A stretch of 63,174 bases of DNA from Candidatus Bathyarchaeum sp. (GCA_020344315.1 CP070820.1:475060-538233); one strand, 5' to 3'. Shown: positions 17,082 to 26,149, numbered from the stretch's first letter. Translations and numbers: made by a program. Notes: a model not told the origin generated them from the letters alone.

Positions 17082-17219
17082 GATGTCCCCTTTTTTTCAA
17101 GCCGTAACTCTTCTTTTCTACATAAGCATTTAAGTTTACTGTCAAAAAGAACGGCTGAATAGGATGAAAAAACTCCGAAACTTAGCCTCTATATATGTGG
17201 AGAAGCGGTTCTCCCCTTC

Positions 17220-18545
17220 TCATGGGGAATGCCAGTTTTTGATCACTTCTTTGGGTGCACCTTTTTTTTCTCTTCCGTATCTGCAATGGGGCTTTGTTAG
17301 ATGTCTCTGAGACCGGGGGGTAGTAATGTAGAGTCCCCTCTTAAGTTCCTGTTCTTCCTCAACTTGCACTTTCTTCAGTTGTGAGGAACGAAAGCCACAT
17401 TTCTCGCACCTGAATCCCTGATTCTTTCCCATGGACTTCATTCTCTTTCCACATTCAGGACAGAATGGATTAACAAAAGATATTCTGGGAACCACTTCCA
17501 GAATCATAATCTTTTCCAGATTAATGGTCAACTGATAATTTGAAGAGGCGGGGCGAACACCGCCAGAGGCTTTTACAACGTCTCCAGAATTCAGTTTTCT
17601 TGAGATTTTGCTGAGATTTCCTGTAGGTTCATAGGCGGCACAATCCACTTCTCCGCTTGTGTCCTGTATCGAAAAGATTACGTGACCGCCCTGGATTACT
17701 CGGGGTTCCTTGGATACCACGCCCTGAACAACCACCGGATTGTAAGGCTGAATCTCCGTAACGGCGCTGACCTTTCGCAGGTGAGCGTCGGTTCCTTGGT
17801 TTGTGCGAAAAATCACCCACCTCTCAACCGGTTCATCTGAGCGGATAATCTCGTGGGCTTGCTTAACAACCTCAGGATTCTCGCCTCTGACTCCATAAAG
17901 GATGGGGTCAGGTCCTCTGGGAGTAATGAGGATTCTGCCCGTTTCAGGGTCTATGTTGCTGAAGGTGAGAGACGAATTCGCAGCCATAATTTTCACGGAT
18001 GAAGCCTGCACTCGACGGGGTTCGCCACGATTTTCTGGGGTTCTATACGTTATGAGCTCAAAGGTGTGGTCTCCGTTCAGCTCTTCTCCGATGGCGGCTA
18101 AGCCTCCTATGATTCCTCTTCCCTTTTTAAATCCAACCGCTTCGGCGTCAAATCGTTTAACGAGCTTTAAGGCTTCCTCCATTTTCACTATGTCTTGCTC
18201 GGCTTTTTTTGCGAAGTCCTTGATTTCTTGGGGAACATTATCGAAAAGAAAGACAGTTCCGGGGTCGGTTCCGCTGTAACTTAGCTCAGCGTTTGCCTCG
18301 ATTGCATCCACGACTGTCTCCCTGATTCTGTCTACGGTATCTTCGTGGCAATTGATTCGCAGGCAGAGCGCTCCGTTGCCTCGGGTCTTCCATGGGACGT
18401 TAGGGTTAAGCCTGATTAGGTTGGGGTAGTCCATGAAGGAGACTCCCATGAGGCTCAGTTTTTCGACGAGGAGGGCGGCTATGTAGGTGGTGCAGCCTCC
18501 CTTTGGGGAATCGGTGTCGTCGAATCCTATGTGTAGCTTAACCAT
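17220..18545 (-). CDS. tiaS: tRNA(Ile2) 2-agmatinylcytidine synthetase
   Basis: 441 aa. Makes agmatidine at C34 of tRNA-Ile(CAU) so it reads AUA. The N-terminus IGFDDTDSPKGGCTTYIAALL and VPWKTRGNGA are diagnostic; an OB-fold region (VVVQGVVSKEPR to GEVDCAAYEPTG) and a zinc ribbon (CPECGKRMKS...CEKCGFRSS) follow, in the expected order. Essential in archaea that use this decoding solution. The target tRNA-Ile2 is not in the window; the CAT tRNA at 59.3 kb looks like elongator Met. Confidence 0.94.
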   Translation of the reverse strand: MVKLHIGFDDTDSPKGGCTTYIAALLVEKLSLMGVSFMDYPNLIRLNPNVPWKTRGNGALCLRINCHEDTVDRIRETVVDAIEANAELSYSGTDPGTVFLFDNVPQEIKDFAKKAEQDIVKMEEALKLVKRFDAEAVGFKKGRGIIGGLAAIGEELNGDHTFELITYRTPENRGEPRRVQASSVKIMAANSSLTFSNIDPETGRILITPRGPDPILYGVRGENPEVVKQAHEIIRSDEPVERWVIFRTNQGTDAHLRKVSAVTEIQPYNPVVVQGVVSKEPRVIQGGHVIFSIQDTSGEVDCAAYEPTGNLSKISRKLNSGDVVKASGGVRPASSNYQLTINLEKIMILEVVPRISFVNPFCPECGKRMKSMGKNQGFRCEKCGFRSSQLKKVQVEEEQELKRGLYITTPRSQRHLTKPHCRYGREKKGAPKEVIKNWHSP

Positions 18546-18656
18546 TAGCTTCCGCTCGTGGCTGTAATTAGATTGATGGGTGAATAAGAATATTCATGTG
18601 TACGTTTGTTTCTTTCGGATTGAGAAAAGTTGGATAGAAAAGGGGGGAGGTGGAGG

Positions 18657-18896
18657 CTACTTTTGTCCTTCGATCACTATCATGGTCAAGGTTGATCGAA
18701 CCTTGTCCAGCCTTCTCACATGCCAAGTAACAATCTCTTTAAGTTTATCCATAGTATTTGCGCTGACTTTAGCTACGACATCGTAAACGCCGTAAACCAT
18801 GTAAGCTTCCTTCACTGCCTCGATCTTCTTCAGGTCCTCTAAAACTTCGTTTTCAGATCCTATTTCAGTGTTTATCAACACGAAAGCCATAGGCAT
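18657..18896 (-). CDS. Stand-alone Lrp/AsnC ligand-binding (RAM) domain protein
   Basis: 79 aa consisting only of the beta-alpha-beta-beta-alpha-beta RAM domain (VLINTEIGSENEVLEDLKKIEAV, then VYGVYDVVAKVSANT). No DNA-binding domain. Such proteins multimerise and bind amino acids, and may modulate full-length Lrp proteins. ATG at 18896; upstream of the divergent MBF1 gene. Confidence 0.88.
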   Translation of the reverse strand: MPMAFVLINTEIGSENEVLEDLKKIEAVKEAYMVYGVYDVVAKVSANTMDKLKEIVTWHVRRLDKVRSTLTMIVIEGQK

Positions 18897-19048
18897 ATAA
18901 TCGTCTCCACAATCTATGATTACATTTGTCTCCCTAAAAAATTTGTGGCTTTTTCAGCTGTTCCTTTGGGTTTTGACGGTCAAGTTATATAAAATCGACA
19001 AGTATAAAGAATCGACTGTTATGAAATAGTTCAGGTGGATGGTTTCTC

Positions 19049-19573
19049 GTGCAGTGCGAAGTATGTGGTCGTCAAATATTCGGTAACCCCTTAAGGGCAA
19101 TAATTGAAGGCGCCAAGATGACCGTCTGCGGTAAATGCGCCAAACTAAGCTCTGGTTACTGGGAACCTAAGCCTCAACGCCGTGCCAAAAAGAGAGCAAT
19201 GCGTCAGCCAATAATTCCTGTCTCACGAAGAAAGCCGGTTCCATCGGTGACTGAAACCTTGGAGCTTGTGGACGACTTTGGTAAGCGAGTGAGACAGGCT
19301 AGAAGAGGGCTAGAACTGAGCCATGAGGATTTAGGTAGAAAGATCAGAGAGAAAGTTTCGGTTCTCCGTAAGATTGAAAGTGGTAAAATGGTTCCTGATC
19401 TCGTTCTTGCAGAAAAGCTGGAGCACGCACTGAAGATAAAGCTTCGTGTTCCTCCCTCAGAACCTAAAACTCAGTTTGTTACATTATCTAAACCCCGTGG
19501 GACAACATTGGGAGACCTTGTTCTGCTGAAAGAGCAGGGAAAGGAGGAAAAGAAGCAACGAAAGCAATCATAG
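19049..19573 (+). CDS. Multiprotein bridging factor MBF1
   Basis: 174 aa. N-terminal zinc ribbon (CEVCGRQIFG and CGKCAKL), linker, then an XRE-type HTH (VRQARRGLELSHEDLGRKIREKVSVLRKIESGK) and a C-terminal tail matching archaeal MBF1. Thought to link regulators, TBP and the ribosome. GTG start at 19049. Overlaps the 5' end of hflX by 16 bp, suggesting coupled translation. Confidence 0.93.
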   Translation: MQCEVCGRQIFGNPLRAIIEGAKMTVCGKCAKLSSGYWEPKPQRRAKKRAMRQPIIPVSRRKPVPSVTETLELVDDFGKRVRQARRGLELSHEDLGRKIREKVSVLRKIESGKMVPDLVLAEKLEHALKIKLRVPPSEPKTQFVTLSKPRGTTLGDLVLLKEQGKEEKKQRKQS

Positions 19574-20874
19574 TTCAACGGCGGCTTTCCTCAGAACATT
19601 CAAGCCTAGATGAACTCAGGAGCCTTGCCAAGGCAGCAGGATACACTGTTGCAGGTTCCCTTGAACAGGTCAGGAGGCGGGACTCTCGCTATCAGATTGG
19701 ACGAGGAAAAGTAAGGGAACTAGCCGATTTGGTGAAAGAAACTGGTGCCGAGAAGATTATATTCGATAATGAATTGACGCCTGTTCAAGCCTATAACCTA
19801 GCAAAAGTTACCGGTCTAGTGGCTATTGACCGCTTACAACTCATCCTCGAAATCTTTTCCAGAAGAGCGTCAACCTATGAGGCGGAGCTTCAGATTCAGC
19901 TAGCTAGTCTACGATACGAGCTGTCAAGAGCAAAAGAGAGAGTGAGACTGGCAAGAATGGAAGAGCAGCCAGGATTCATGGGGCTGGGAAAGTATGAGGT
20001 GGACCTTTACTACGAAACTGTGAGACGGCGAATCACTTCTATCCAAAACAAACTGAAGAAGAAACGAGAGGAACGACAACTACATCGCCTCCGAAGAGCC
20101 GAGCTGGGATTCTCTTCGATATCCTTGGCTGGATACACAAACGCAGGTAAAAGTTCACTGTTTAATTTGCTCGTAGCAGAAACTGTTCCTGTTGACCCGA
20201 ATCTCTTTACCACTCTTTCCACAACAACCCGAGCGGTACTTTTTTCCAAAAGAAAGGTCTTATTAACCGACACTGTAGGTTTCATTGACCGTCTGCCATT
20301 AAAGTTAGTTCAAGCCTTCCATTCCACCCTTGAGGAAACAATCCTTTCAGACCTGATTATCCTAGTTGTCGACCTAAGCGAACCCAAAGAAGAAATTAAA
20401 CGAAAACTCTCTTGCAGTCTCGATACAATCCAAAAAATCGGAGCAACAGGAATACCCGTGGTAACCGTCCTTAACAAAATTGATTTGCTACAAGGAGACG
20501 AAATAACGGGCAAGACTGAATCTCTAGAGGAACTCGCGCCAAACCCGGTTCCTATCTCAGCATTACATGGAATTAACATATCCTCGCTGAAAAAGGAGAT
20601 TACGCGGCACCTTGAAGATTTTGTCGAAGCGTCCTTTTCTCTGCCAATAACTGACGAAACCATGTCCTTCGTTTCATGGCTCTTCGGTCGCTCCGACGTG
20701 CAGAACGTTAAATATGAAGATGACATTGCGAAGGTTGTTTTCAGATCGATTCCCTGGTTTGCAGACAAAGTGAGGGGATGCGTGGAAAAACTAGGAGGTA
20801 CGTTTAAGCATCAAGCCAAAAATGACGGAGAAAGAAAAGTTGCCGGAAGTTGTTGTTCTGAGATGGGGACATAG
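19558..20874 (+). CDS. hflX: Ribosome-associated GTPase HflX (non-canonical start)
   Basis: About 438 aa. Ribosome-splitting GTPase. HflX N-domain (KAIIVQRRLSSEHSSLDEL to QIGRGKVRELADL), coiled-coil pair (LASLRYELSRAKERVRLARM, GLGKYEVDLYYETVRRRI), then the G domain with GYTNAGKSSLFN, DTVGFI and NKIDLL. The conserved N-domain is encoded from ~19558 but contains no ATG/GTG/TTG before TTG19726/GTG19729; the codon at the expected Met is ACG at 19558, ten bases after AAGGAGG. Either ACG initiation, a -1 frameshift from MBF1, or a sequence error. Overlaps trm56 by 53 bp. Confidence 0.88.
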   Translation, partial: TKAIIVQRRLSSEHSSLDELRSLAKAAGYTVAGSLEQVRRRDSRYQIGRGKVRELADLVKETGAEKIIFDNELTPVQAYNLAKVTGLVAIDRLQLILEIFSRRASTYEAELQIQLASLRYELSRAKERVRLARMEEQPGFMGLGKYEVDLYYETVRRRITSIQNKLKKKREERQLHRLRRAELGFSSISLAGYTNAGKSSLFNLLVAETVPVDPNLFTTLSTTTRAVLFSKRKVLLTDTVGFIDRLPLKLVQAFHSTLEETILSDLIILVVDLSEPKEEIKRKLSCSLDTIQKIGATGIPVVTVLNKIDLLQGDEITGKTESLEELAPNPVPISALHGINISSLKKEITRHLEDFVEASFSLPITDETMSFVSWLFGRSDVQNVKYEDDIAKVVFRSIPWFADKVRGCVEKLGGTFKHQAKNDGERKVAGSCCSEMGT

Positions 20875-21382
20875 GTACAGAGATAAACGGCTCACCTCTC
20901 ATGTGGCTCTGACTGCCCGAGCTTTAGGCGCCTCCGGATTCATTCTGGCAGACATAAAAGATGCTAAGGTCAAGGAGACCGTTGAAAAGGTTATGGCACG
21001 CTGGGGAGGTGTCTTCCATTTTGAGATGGGAAAGCCTTGGAGACGAGTGGTGAAAGAATGGAGAGCCAAAAACGGAGTCATAGTTCACCTCACGGCGTAC
21101 GGAGAAAATATCCAAACAAGCGACATCCTCCAGAGAATCAAGAAAACGGGAAAGGATGTGCTAGTTATTGTGGGCAGCAAAAAAGTGCCCGCTGGATTCT
21201 TCAGCGAGGCAGTCTCAGATTTCAATGTTGCAGTGGGGAACCAGCCCCACTCGGAATGCTCCAGCTTGGCTGTTTTTCTCGACCGGTTTTTTGAAGGCCA
21301 AGAGCTTTCGAAAGATTTTGTCCATAACGCGAACATGAAAATCGTTCCTCAGGCTAGAGGAAAAAAGGTCGTTAAAGTTTAG
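20822..21382 (+). CDS. trm56: tRNA (cytidine(56)-2'-O)-methyltransferase
   Basis: 186 aa archaeal SPOUT methyltransferase that methylates C56 of the T loop. VVLRWGHRYRDKRLTSHVALTARALGA at the N-terminus, IVHLTAYGENIQ, VIVGSKKVPAGFF and VAVGNQPHSECSSLAVFLDR (SPOUT knot) match aTrm56. Start ATG 20822 overlaps the hflX end; no close SD, so a slightly later start is possible. Part of the MBF1-hflX-trm56 group. Confidence 0.93.
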   Translation: MTEKEKLPEVVVLRWGHRYRDKRLTSHVALTARALGASGFILADIKDAKVKETVEKVMARWGGVFHFEMGKPWRRVVKEWRAKNGVIVHLTAYGENIQTSDILQRIKKTGKDVLVIVGSKKVPAGFFSEAVSDFNVAVGNQPHSECSSLAVFLDRFFEGQELSKDFVHNANMKIVPQARGKKVVKV

Positions 21383-21454
21383 TCTGTTTGATGTTTTGGT
21401 AAGAGATTTAAGCTTTGTTTCCTCATATATTAGTGAGTGGAGTAGAACGTTTCA

Positions 21455-21967
21455 ATGTTGTCTTTCGTAGATGAAAAAACTTTACACAAGGTTGCCGAAG
21501 CCTTTGGGGGCGAAGAGGCGGTTCAGATTGTCGGTTGCCTCAAAGAAACCGGTGAAACCACAGATGATGATATTGCAGCCAAAACCGAGATACGGCTCAA
21601 CACTGTCCGCAAGATTCTCTACAAGCTCTATGATCACTCTCTAGTTGGGTTAAGAAGGTCCCGTGATAAGAATACGGGATGGTTTATCTTCCATTGGAGA
21701 CTTCAGCTGGACCAGCTTGAAGGCTTCATTTTAAACCAGAAGCGTCGTGTTCTGGAGAAATTGGAGGCGAGGCTCAGGTATGAGCAGGACCATGACTTTT
21801 ATTATTGCTCCACAGAAGGATGTAATCGGATTCCCTTCGAAGATGCTATGGAACTTGTTTTTCGATGCCCCACCTGCAACAAACTCTTGATGCACTTTGA
21901 CAATGGTGAACTTAAAAATACCTTGGCTCAAAAGGTTGAGCAGCTGAGGAAGGAATTAGGTGATTGA
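21455..21967 (+). CDS. tfe: Transcription initiation factor TFE alpha
   Basis: 170 aa. N-terminal extended winged helix (VQIVGCLKETGETTDDDIAAKTEIRLNTVRKILYKLYDHSLV) and C-terminal zinc ribbon with CSTEGCNRIPFEDA and FRCPTCNKLL. Stabilises the open promoter complex with archaeal RNA polymerase. Overlaps the HD-domain gene by a few bases; forms a three-gene unit with it and DUF2110. Confidence 0.94.
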   Translation: MLSFVDEKTLHKVAEAFGGEEAVQIVGCLKETGETTDDDIAAKTEIRLNTVRKILYKLYDHSLVGLRRSRDKNTGWFIFHWRLQLDQLEGFILNQKRRVLEKLEARLRYEQDHDFYYCSTEGCNRIPFEDAMELVFRCPTCNKLLMHFDNGELKNTLAQKVEQLRKELGD

Positions 21968-22514
21968 GAAACTGCCGTCGTCTCAGACGGCGCTGAGGCT
22001 TCTTTCTGAAAGCGGGTGTTCCAAGGAGGTTATTGCTCATTGTAAGGCGGTCTCTGCTCTTGCTGTGAAATTTGCGAACTCCTGCAAAAATAGAGGATTG
22101 GATGTTGATGTTAAACTTGTTGAGGTCGGTTCTCTTCTTCACGACATTGGACGCTCAAAAACTCATAATGTAAATCATGTTATTGTAGGCGTGGAAATCG
22201 CCGAGTCATTGAACTTGCCAGAGTCCATAGTTTCAATCATTGAGCATCATGTGGGCGGAGGAATAACCGCTGATGAAGCAAAGGAACTTGGTTGGCCCGT
22301 GAAGGATTATCTTCCAATTACGCTGGAAGAAAAAATTGTGACTTACGCTGACAAGTTGATTGAAGGGTTGAGGGTGGTGCCTATAGAAAGGACTCTTCTG
22401 AATCTTTCGTTGGATCTGGGAGCGAACCATCCTGCATTAGCTCGAATTATAAGGCTTCATGAAGAGCTTTCTCCTCTGATAGGCGATTTTGATGCCGACA
22501 GTTACAGTGCTTGA
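21960..22514 (+). CDS. HD-domain (HDIG) phosphohydrolase, TIGR00295-like
   Basis: 184 aa. HD superfamily with HCKAVSALAVKFA, then LLHDIGRSKTHNVNHVIVG (metal-binding HD), IEHHVGGG and YADKLIEGL (final Asp). Family members cleave phosphate esters of nucleotides; substrate unknown. GTG start within the tfe stop region, translationally coupled. Confidence 0.87.
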   Translation: MIEKLPSSQTALRLLSESGCSKEVIAHCKAVSALAVKFANSCKNRGLDVDVKLVEVGSLLHDIGRSKTHNVNHVIVGVEIAESLNLPESIVSIIEHHVGGGITADEAKELGWPVKDYLPITLEEKIVTYADKLIEGLRVVPIERTLLNLSLDLGANHPALARIIRLHEELSPLIGDFDADSYSA

Positions 22515-23268
22515 GAAGCTTTACGGCTCTGTCTCTCCAGAAACTTTTGAGACTGTTTATTCTTCTCTGTGTAGAGGTCTTAAGGTTCAGTTGAGTTTTG
22601 CTGGGACAACGAATCGGGGATGGGTGCGGATAGAGGTCTCGGGCGATGATGAAACCGCAGCCTTGAGTTTGCTTGATCGAGAAGTCGGGTTGGCTCCTGT
22701 TTCTTTTGATAATGTGGAAAGGTTTTCTGTTATACGCGGTAGGGTTGTTTTTTCTAGTAAAGGCGAAAGTGAGCTTTACGTGGATTTGGGGGTTTTTTCT
22801 CCGAGGGTTTGTGATGCTGTTCTGTCGGTGCAGCGGTTGCGTGCCCAGTTGGCTGACGGTAAAGAGATTCCGCTTCAAGGATTGGTTGAGCTTTTTTGTT
22901 TGTATGATAATTTGCCGCTTGAAGTTAAGGTTGTTACTGGTGTTGAGGATGAGGGAAATAGTGTTGAAGCTAGCCTCTCCGAGGCGCAGTTTTCTCTTTT
23001 CAGCAGTTGGGTTCGTGTTGGATTTGATCGGTTGATTGTTTTAGGTTCTCTTTTTTCTGATGTTGAGCGAGCCTTGAAGTTGTCGCGGGTTTATCGGGAT
23101 ATTATCAAAGCGGATTCGTTGGGTACTCTTGAGCATGTTATTCTTTGTAAGTTGGGAACTGATGCTGTGGGGCTTATTCCAAAGCTGGGGCGTTTCCTAT
23201 CAGACGCTGTTCTTGTTCCCTTTTCTCCCAAGAAGATACGCCAAAAAGTAGGTTTTCCCTTTACTTAG
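22492..23268 (+). CDS. DUF2110 family protein
   Basis: 258 aa from ATG 22492, overlapping the preceding gene by 23 bp. Archaeal conserved protein of unknown function, recognised by MPTVTVLEKLYG start, WVRIEVSGDDE segment and the habitual position next to tfe. Mixed alpha/beta, no membrane segment or metal motif. The gene is markedly G/T-rich on the coding strand compared with its upstream neighbours. Function likely linked to transcription or RNA by context only. Confidence 0.78.
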   Translation: MPTVTVLEKLYGSVSPETFETVYSSLCRGLKVQLSFAGTTNRGWVRIEVSGDDETAALSLLDREVGLAPVSFDNVERFSVIRGRVVFSSKGESELYVDLGVFSPRVCDAVLSVQRLRAQLADGKEIPLQGLVELFCLYDNLPLEVKVVTGVEDEGNSVEASLSEAQFSLFSSWVRVGFDRLIVLGSLFSDVERALKLSRVYRDIIKADSLGTLEHVILCKLGTDAVGLIPKLGRFLSDAVLVPFSPKKIRQKVGFPFT

Positions 23269-23367
23269 GTATAGATCGCGGAGACAACTCTCATCTGATT
23301 CATCGTTACTATTTTCTTTCCTTTTTCGTGGCAATATCAGTGCCCATTTTAAAATCCAGCTTTTGCG

Positions 23368-24105
23368 GTGGAAACGGATTATTGGGAGTCCAAGGCGCCG
23401 ATGCATCAAGCAAGAGCTTACTTGGGAGTCGCCGTTGTCAAGGGGATAATATACGCTATTGGAGGCGACGCCGGTCCTATGTCTGGTACTGGGACAGCAT
23501 TGTCATTTACATCGCATGTTGTGAACACAACCGAAGAGTACGATCCCTTAACCGACTCGTGGACCACAAAAACGCCTCCCATAGGCGATATTTGGAGTAC
23601 CGTGTCATTTGTCATTGACAATAAGATATATACAATTGGTGGAGATTCTGACAATGTTTATGGACTCGGGTCGGGCAACTTTTTTGAAATCTACGATCCG
23701 GCTACCGATAGCTGGAGTTTTGGGGCATCCTCACAGGTCTATGGACTATCCTTAACGGTCGCTGAGACAACAGGAGCAAACTCATCCAAACGCATTTCTT
23801 TCTTTGATCTCAACCAAACCGTAGTCTATGATTCATTAAGTGGTAATTGGACGGAAGGGACAGCAATGCCGACGGATCGCGTTCTTGCCAAAGCTATCGC
23901 CGTTGATGATACAATCTACCTTGTAGGAGGACGCACTGGAGAGATGGGTCTAATTAATATTTTGGATCCCAGTGCTGTGAATGAACAGTACGTAATTCCA
24001 GAGTTTCCTTCATGGACACCAATGCTATTCACACTCGTTGTTCTTGCAGTTGCCGTAGCTATCTACAGAAGTAAACTAATCAAAATCCAATCTGCTGACA
24101 AATAA
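23368..24105 (+). CDS. Secreted kelch-repeat protein, N-terminus frameshifted
   Basis: 245 aa as read. Several kelch blades are visible (GIIYAIGGD..., KIYTIGGDSD..., TIYLVGGRTG...), with N-glycosylation sequons, ending in IPEFPSWTPMLFTLVVLAVAVAIYRSK: a PEF motif, hydrophobic helix and basic tail like archaeal sortase-type (PEF-CTERM) signals. The signal peptide is split: LSFFVAISVPIL is encoded in one frame (to 23350) and NPAFA-VETDYW in the next, separated by one extra A in AAAA at 23351-23354. No good start codon was found upstream, so the gene may be damaged or mis-sequenced. Confidence 0.65.
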   Translation: METDYWESKAPMHQARAYLGVAVVKGIIYAIGGDAGPMSGTGTALSFTSHVVNTTEEYDPLTDSWTTKTPPIGDIWSTVSFVIDNKIYTIGGDSDNVYGLGSGNFFEIYDPATDSWSFGASSQVYGLSLTVAETTGANSSKRISFFDLNQTVVYDSLSGNWTEGTAMPTDRVLAKAIAVDDTIYLVGGRTGEMGLINILDPSAVNEQYVIPEFPSWTPMLFTLVVLAVAVAIYRSKLIKIQSADK

Positions 24106-24136
24106 ATGACTGATTTTTCTTCTGAGCTACATTTGC

Positions 24137-24733
24137 TCAGAACCTATGAATGTTCAGAGTCTCAGTTAGGGCTCTCCAGTCTACAAGCGTGTTGATGCAG
24201 CCATCTCGAATTAGCGCCACACCCTGACCAATAATCCCTAACTTCTCACAGAGATAACTACCCAGAACAAGCTCCTTAAAACAAGCAACACCTAAAGTTG
24301 CCTTAGGCTTCATCTCAAGAAGAATCTTCTTAGCTATACTTCCCCCAGGCAAAATGAACGTCCCTTTATACCCAAGATTCTCGGTCACATGCCTAATCTT
24401 CTCTACACTACATCTTCCGCACCCTTGGCATTCATAGCCATACTTACCTAATTCAGCAGGGCAATCCTTGGCGCGGAGACATTGAGGCAAAAACAGGATT
24501 CTCTCATTGTAGGGAGTGGATGCAAAATTCTTCACCAAAGAACGATTCTTGCTCTCAACATAGAGCTGAAACAGTTCCTTCTCTTCTACACCCACCCTGG
24601 TTGCAAGTTGCTCCAGCTTCTGAAGAGCGACACCGCTAAGTTTTGTCTTGGCAAGTTTCTTCACAATGCGCATGACAGAACTGTCGTCTCTTCGGCTCAT
24701 GATATTTCGGAATCTCCAATCGTAAGTTTGCAT
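24137..24733 (-). CDS. DUF116 family protein
   Basis: 198 aa. Conserved cysteine array CLRAKDCPAELGKYGYECQGCGRC identifies DUF116, a prokaryotic family of unknown function that probably binds metal or an Fe-S cluster, with a second Cys in LGVACFKELVLG and another in IRDGCINTLVDW. ATG at 24733 or the in-frame ATG at 24700. Monocistronic. Confidence 0.85.
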   Translation of the reverse strand: MQTYDWRFRNIMSRRDDSSVMRIVKKLAKTKLSGVALQKLEQLATRVGVEEKELFQLYVESKNRSLVKNFASTPYNERILFLPQCLRAKDCPAELGKYGYECQGCGRCSVEKIRHVTENLGYKGTFILPGGSIAKKILLEMKPKATLGVACFKELVLGSYLCEKLGIIGQGVALIRDGCINTLVDWRALTETLNIHRF

Positions 24734-24946
24734 ATAACCTATCTGTTAACTTTGAGAGAGGTCAGGAAGGTGCATATAAATGTTAAGTAAAACAGCTGAT
24801 TCCGAGTCTGACTGAACTTGACCCTGCAACCGATTTTCCATGTTATTTTAGCCTCTTTTCTTCTTTTTTTGGGCATTTTTCATTGCAATTATGCTCGAAT
24901 GTTTTACTACTGCGCGGGCAAGAATGAACCTAAAGTGTTCTTGTTC

Positions 24947-25057
24947 TCATCGAGTCGATGATGAGGTTGTGTGGTTCCAGTAGTATATCTGTGGATATTC
25001 ACCTGTGACAGGAAACTCTGGGTCCTCATAGATTATGTCTAACGATAGGCCGTATTA
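24947..25057 (-). other. In-frame continuation beyond a TAA stop
   Basis: After the TAA at 25055-25057 the same frame stays open 35 codons and reads YGLSLDIIYEDPEFPVTGEY and onwards to a TGA at 24947. It is compositionally like the preceding gene, so the TAA looks like a premature stop in a longer protein. Confidence 0.6.
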
Positions 25058-26149
25058 TTCGAGGAGTTGGCGCGAGAGCGTCCAGATTTGATCTGATTTA
25101 TTGTCTGGTCCCCACCAGCCCCATATTCTATCGTCTGGATGTCGCATTCCCCATCCATAGTTCTTAGGTAGAACCAAGGCGGCTTCTGCCTCGATTGAAC
25201 CGTGAATCACCTCTGGGTTTTTCACCACATCATTCCAGAAGCGTTCCAGTGCCTGAAAATGTTCATCTAACAGGATTCCATACTCGTTGCCTTCAAGGGT
25301 GGGAAAATTGAAGACCATGAAATATTCTGCGCCACATTCATAGGCGGTGCGCATCTGCTCATATATATTTTCTCCACTGTCTAGGTAGGGCGGATGTCTA
25401 TATCTCCAAGTTATCATTTCTCCCCAACTTTTATTCTGCATCCTTGCTGCACCTCGTAAGAGTGCAATGTCCTGAACCAACGTGTGATTCCATCCCGCTT
25501 CGGCGAGCACAACATCGTATCCCGCTAAGTAATCGAACCAGTAGAGGGCATAATCAGAAACGAAAGCATCAAGAGAATTTGCTTTAAGGGCTTCAAAGCC
25601 GTCGTCTCTAAGGAAACCCCTGACGAATATGTTCGTTATTGCATCATAGGTTAATTCGTCGAAAGTCATGTTCCGAGGCAACATCGTTTCATTCCAGTCA
25701 AGGTCGATGTAGATCCCTCCTGGTTCATCGTAATAATGGACTCCCAAGAACTTATCCGGCCATCGTTGCTTAGCCATTTCTATCCAGGACAAGCGCCATT
25801 CCAAATTTTTTATAGGCAGGATTCTTGAATCGAGGTCACCAAAGTATGCTACGATGTTCAACCCAGCGGCCATGGCGTATTCGCTGATTTCGGTCATAGC
25901 GGTTTCATTTTTGCTTATTGGTCCTGAATAAAGAACAAACAGATTGGTGAAATCTTTGACTCTGTCGATAAGCAGCTTGGCCTCCACAGTTGTATCTCCG
26001 CAAAAAGTGACGCCGACATAAATTTCTGGTGTTTCTTCGTTTTTGTTTTCGGAATGGGGTGAGATGAGGAGTGTTGGATGTGAAATGAGTAATGCTGCGC
26101 CTAATATTATCACAAGGCTAACTATGGGAAGGGCGAACCTTTTTTTCAT
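25055..26149 (-). CDS. Secreted protein, glycoside hydrolase-like, with apparent premature stop
   Basis: 364 aa to the TAA (400 if read through). A signal anchor (residues 7-30) is followed by a region with strand/helix alternation typical of a TIM barrel (YVGVTFCG, LFVLYSGP, NIVAYFGD, FLGVHYYDEPGG, FVSDYALYWFDY, EYFMVFNFP). The YYDEPGG and VVLAEAGWN acidic residues could be catalytic, but I do not recognise a specific GH family. Several N-x-T sequons. ATG 26149 preceded by AAAGG. The C-terminus appears truncated by an in-frame stop. Confidence 0.65.
   Translation of the reverse strand: MKKRFALPIVSLVIILGAALLISHPTLLISPHSENKNEETPEIYVGVTFCGDTTVEAKLLIDRVKDFTNLFVLYSGPISKNETAMTEISEYAMAAGLNIVAYFGDLDSRILPIKNLEWRLSWIEMAKQRWPDKFLGVHYYDEPGGIYIDLDWNETMLPRNMTFDELTYDAITNIFVRGFLRDDGFEALKANSLDAFVSDYALYWFDYLAGYDVVLAEAGWNHTLVQDIALLRGAARMQNKSWGEMITWRYRHPPYLDSGENIYEQMRTAYECGAEYFMVFNFPTLEGNEYGILLDEHFQALERFWNDVVKNPEVIHGSIEAEAALVLPKNYGWGMRHPDDRIWGWWGPDNKSDQIWTLSRQLLE

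Noticed and set aside
18657..18896. Full Lrp-type transcription factor
   Set aside because: Only the RAM ligand domain is encoded; no HTH in frame upstream.
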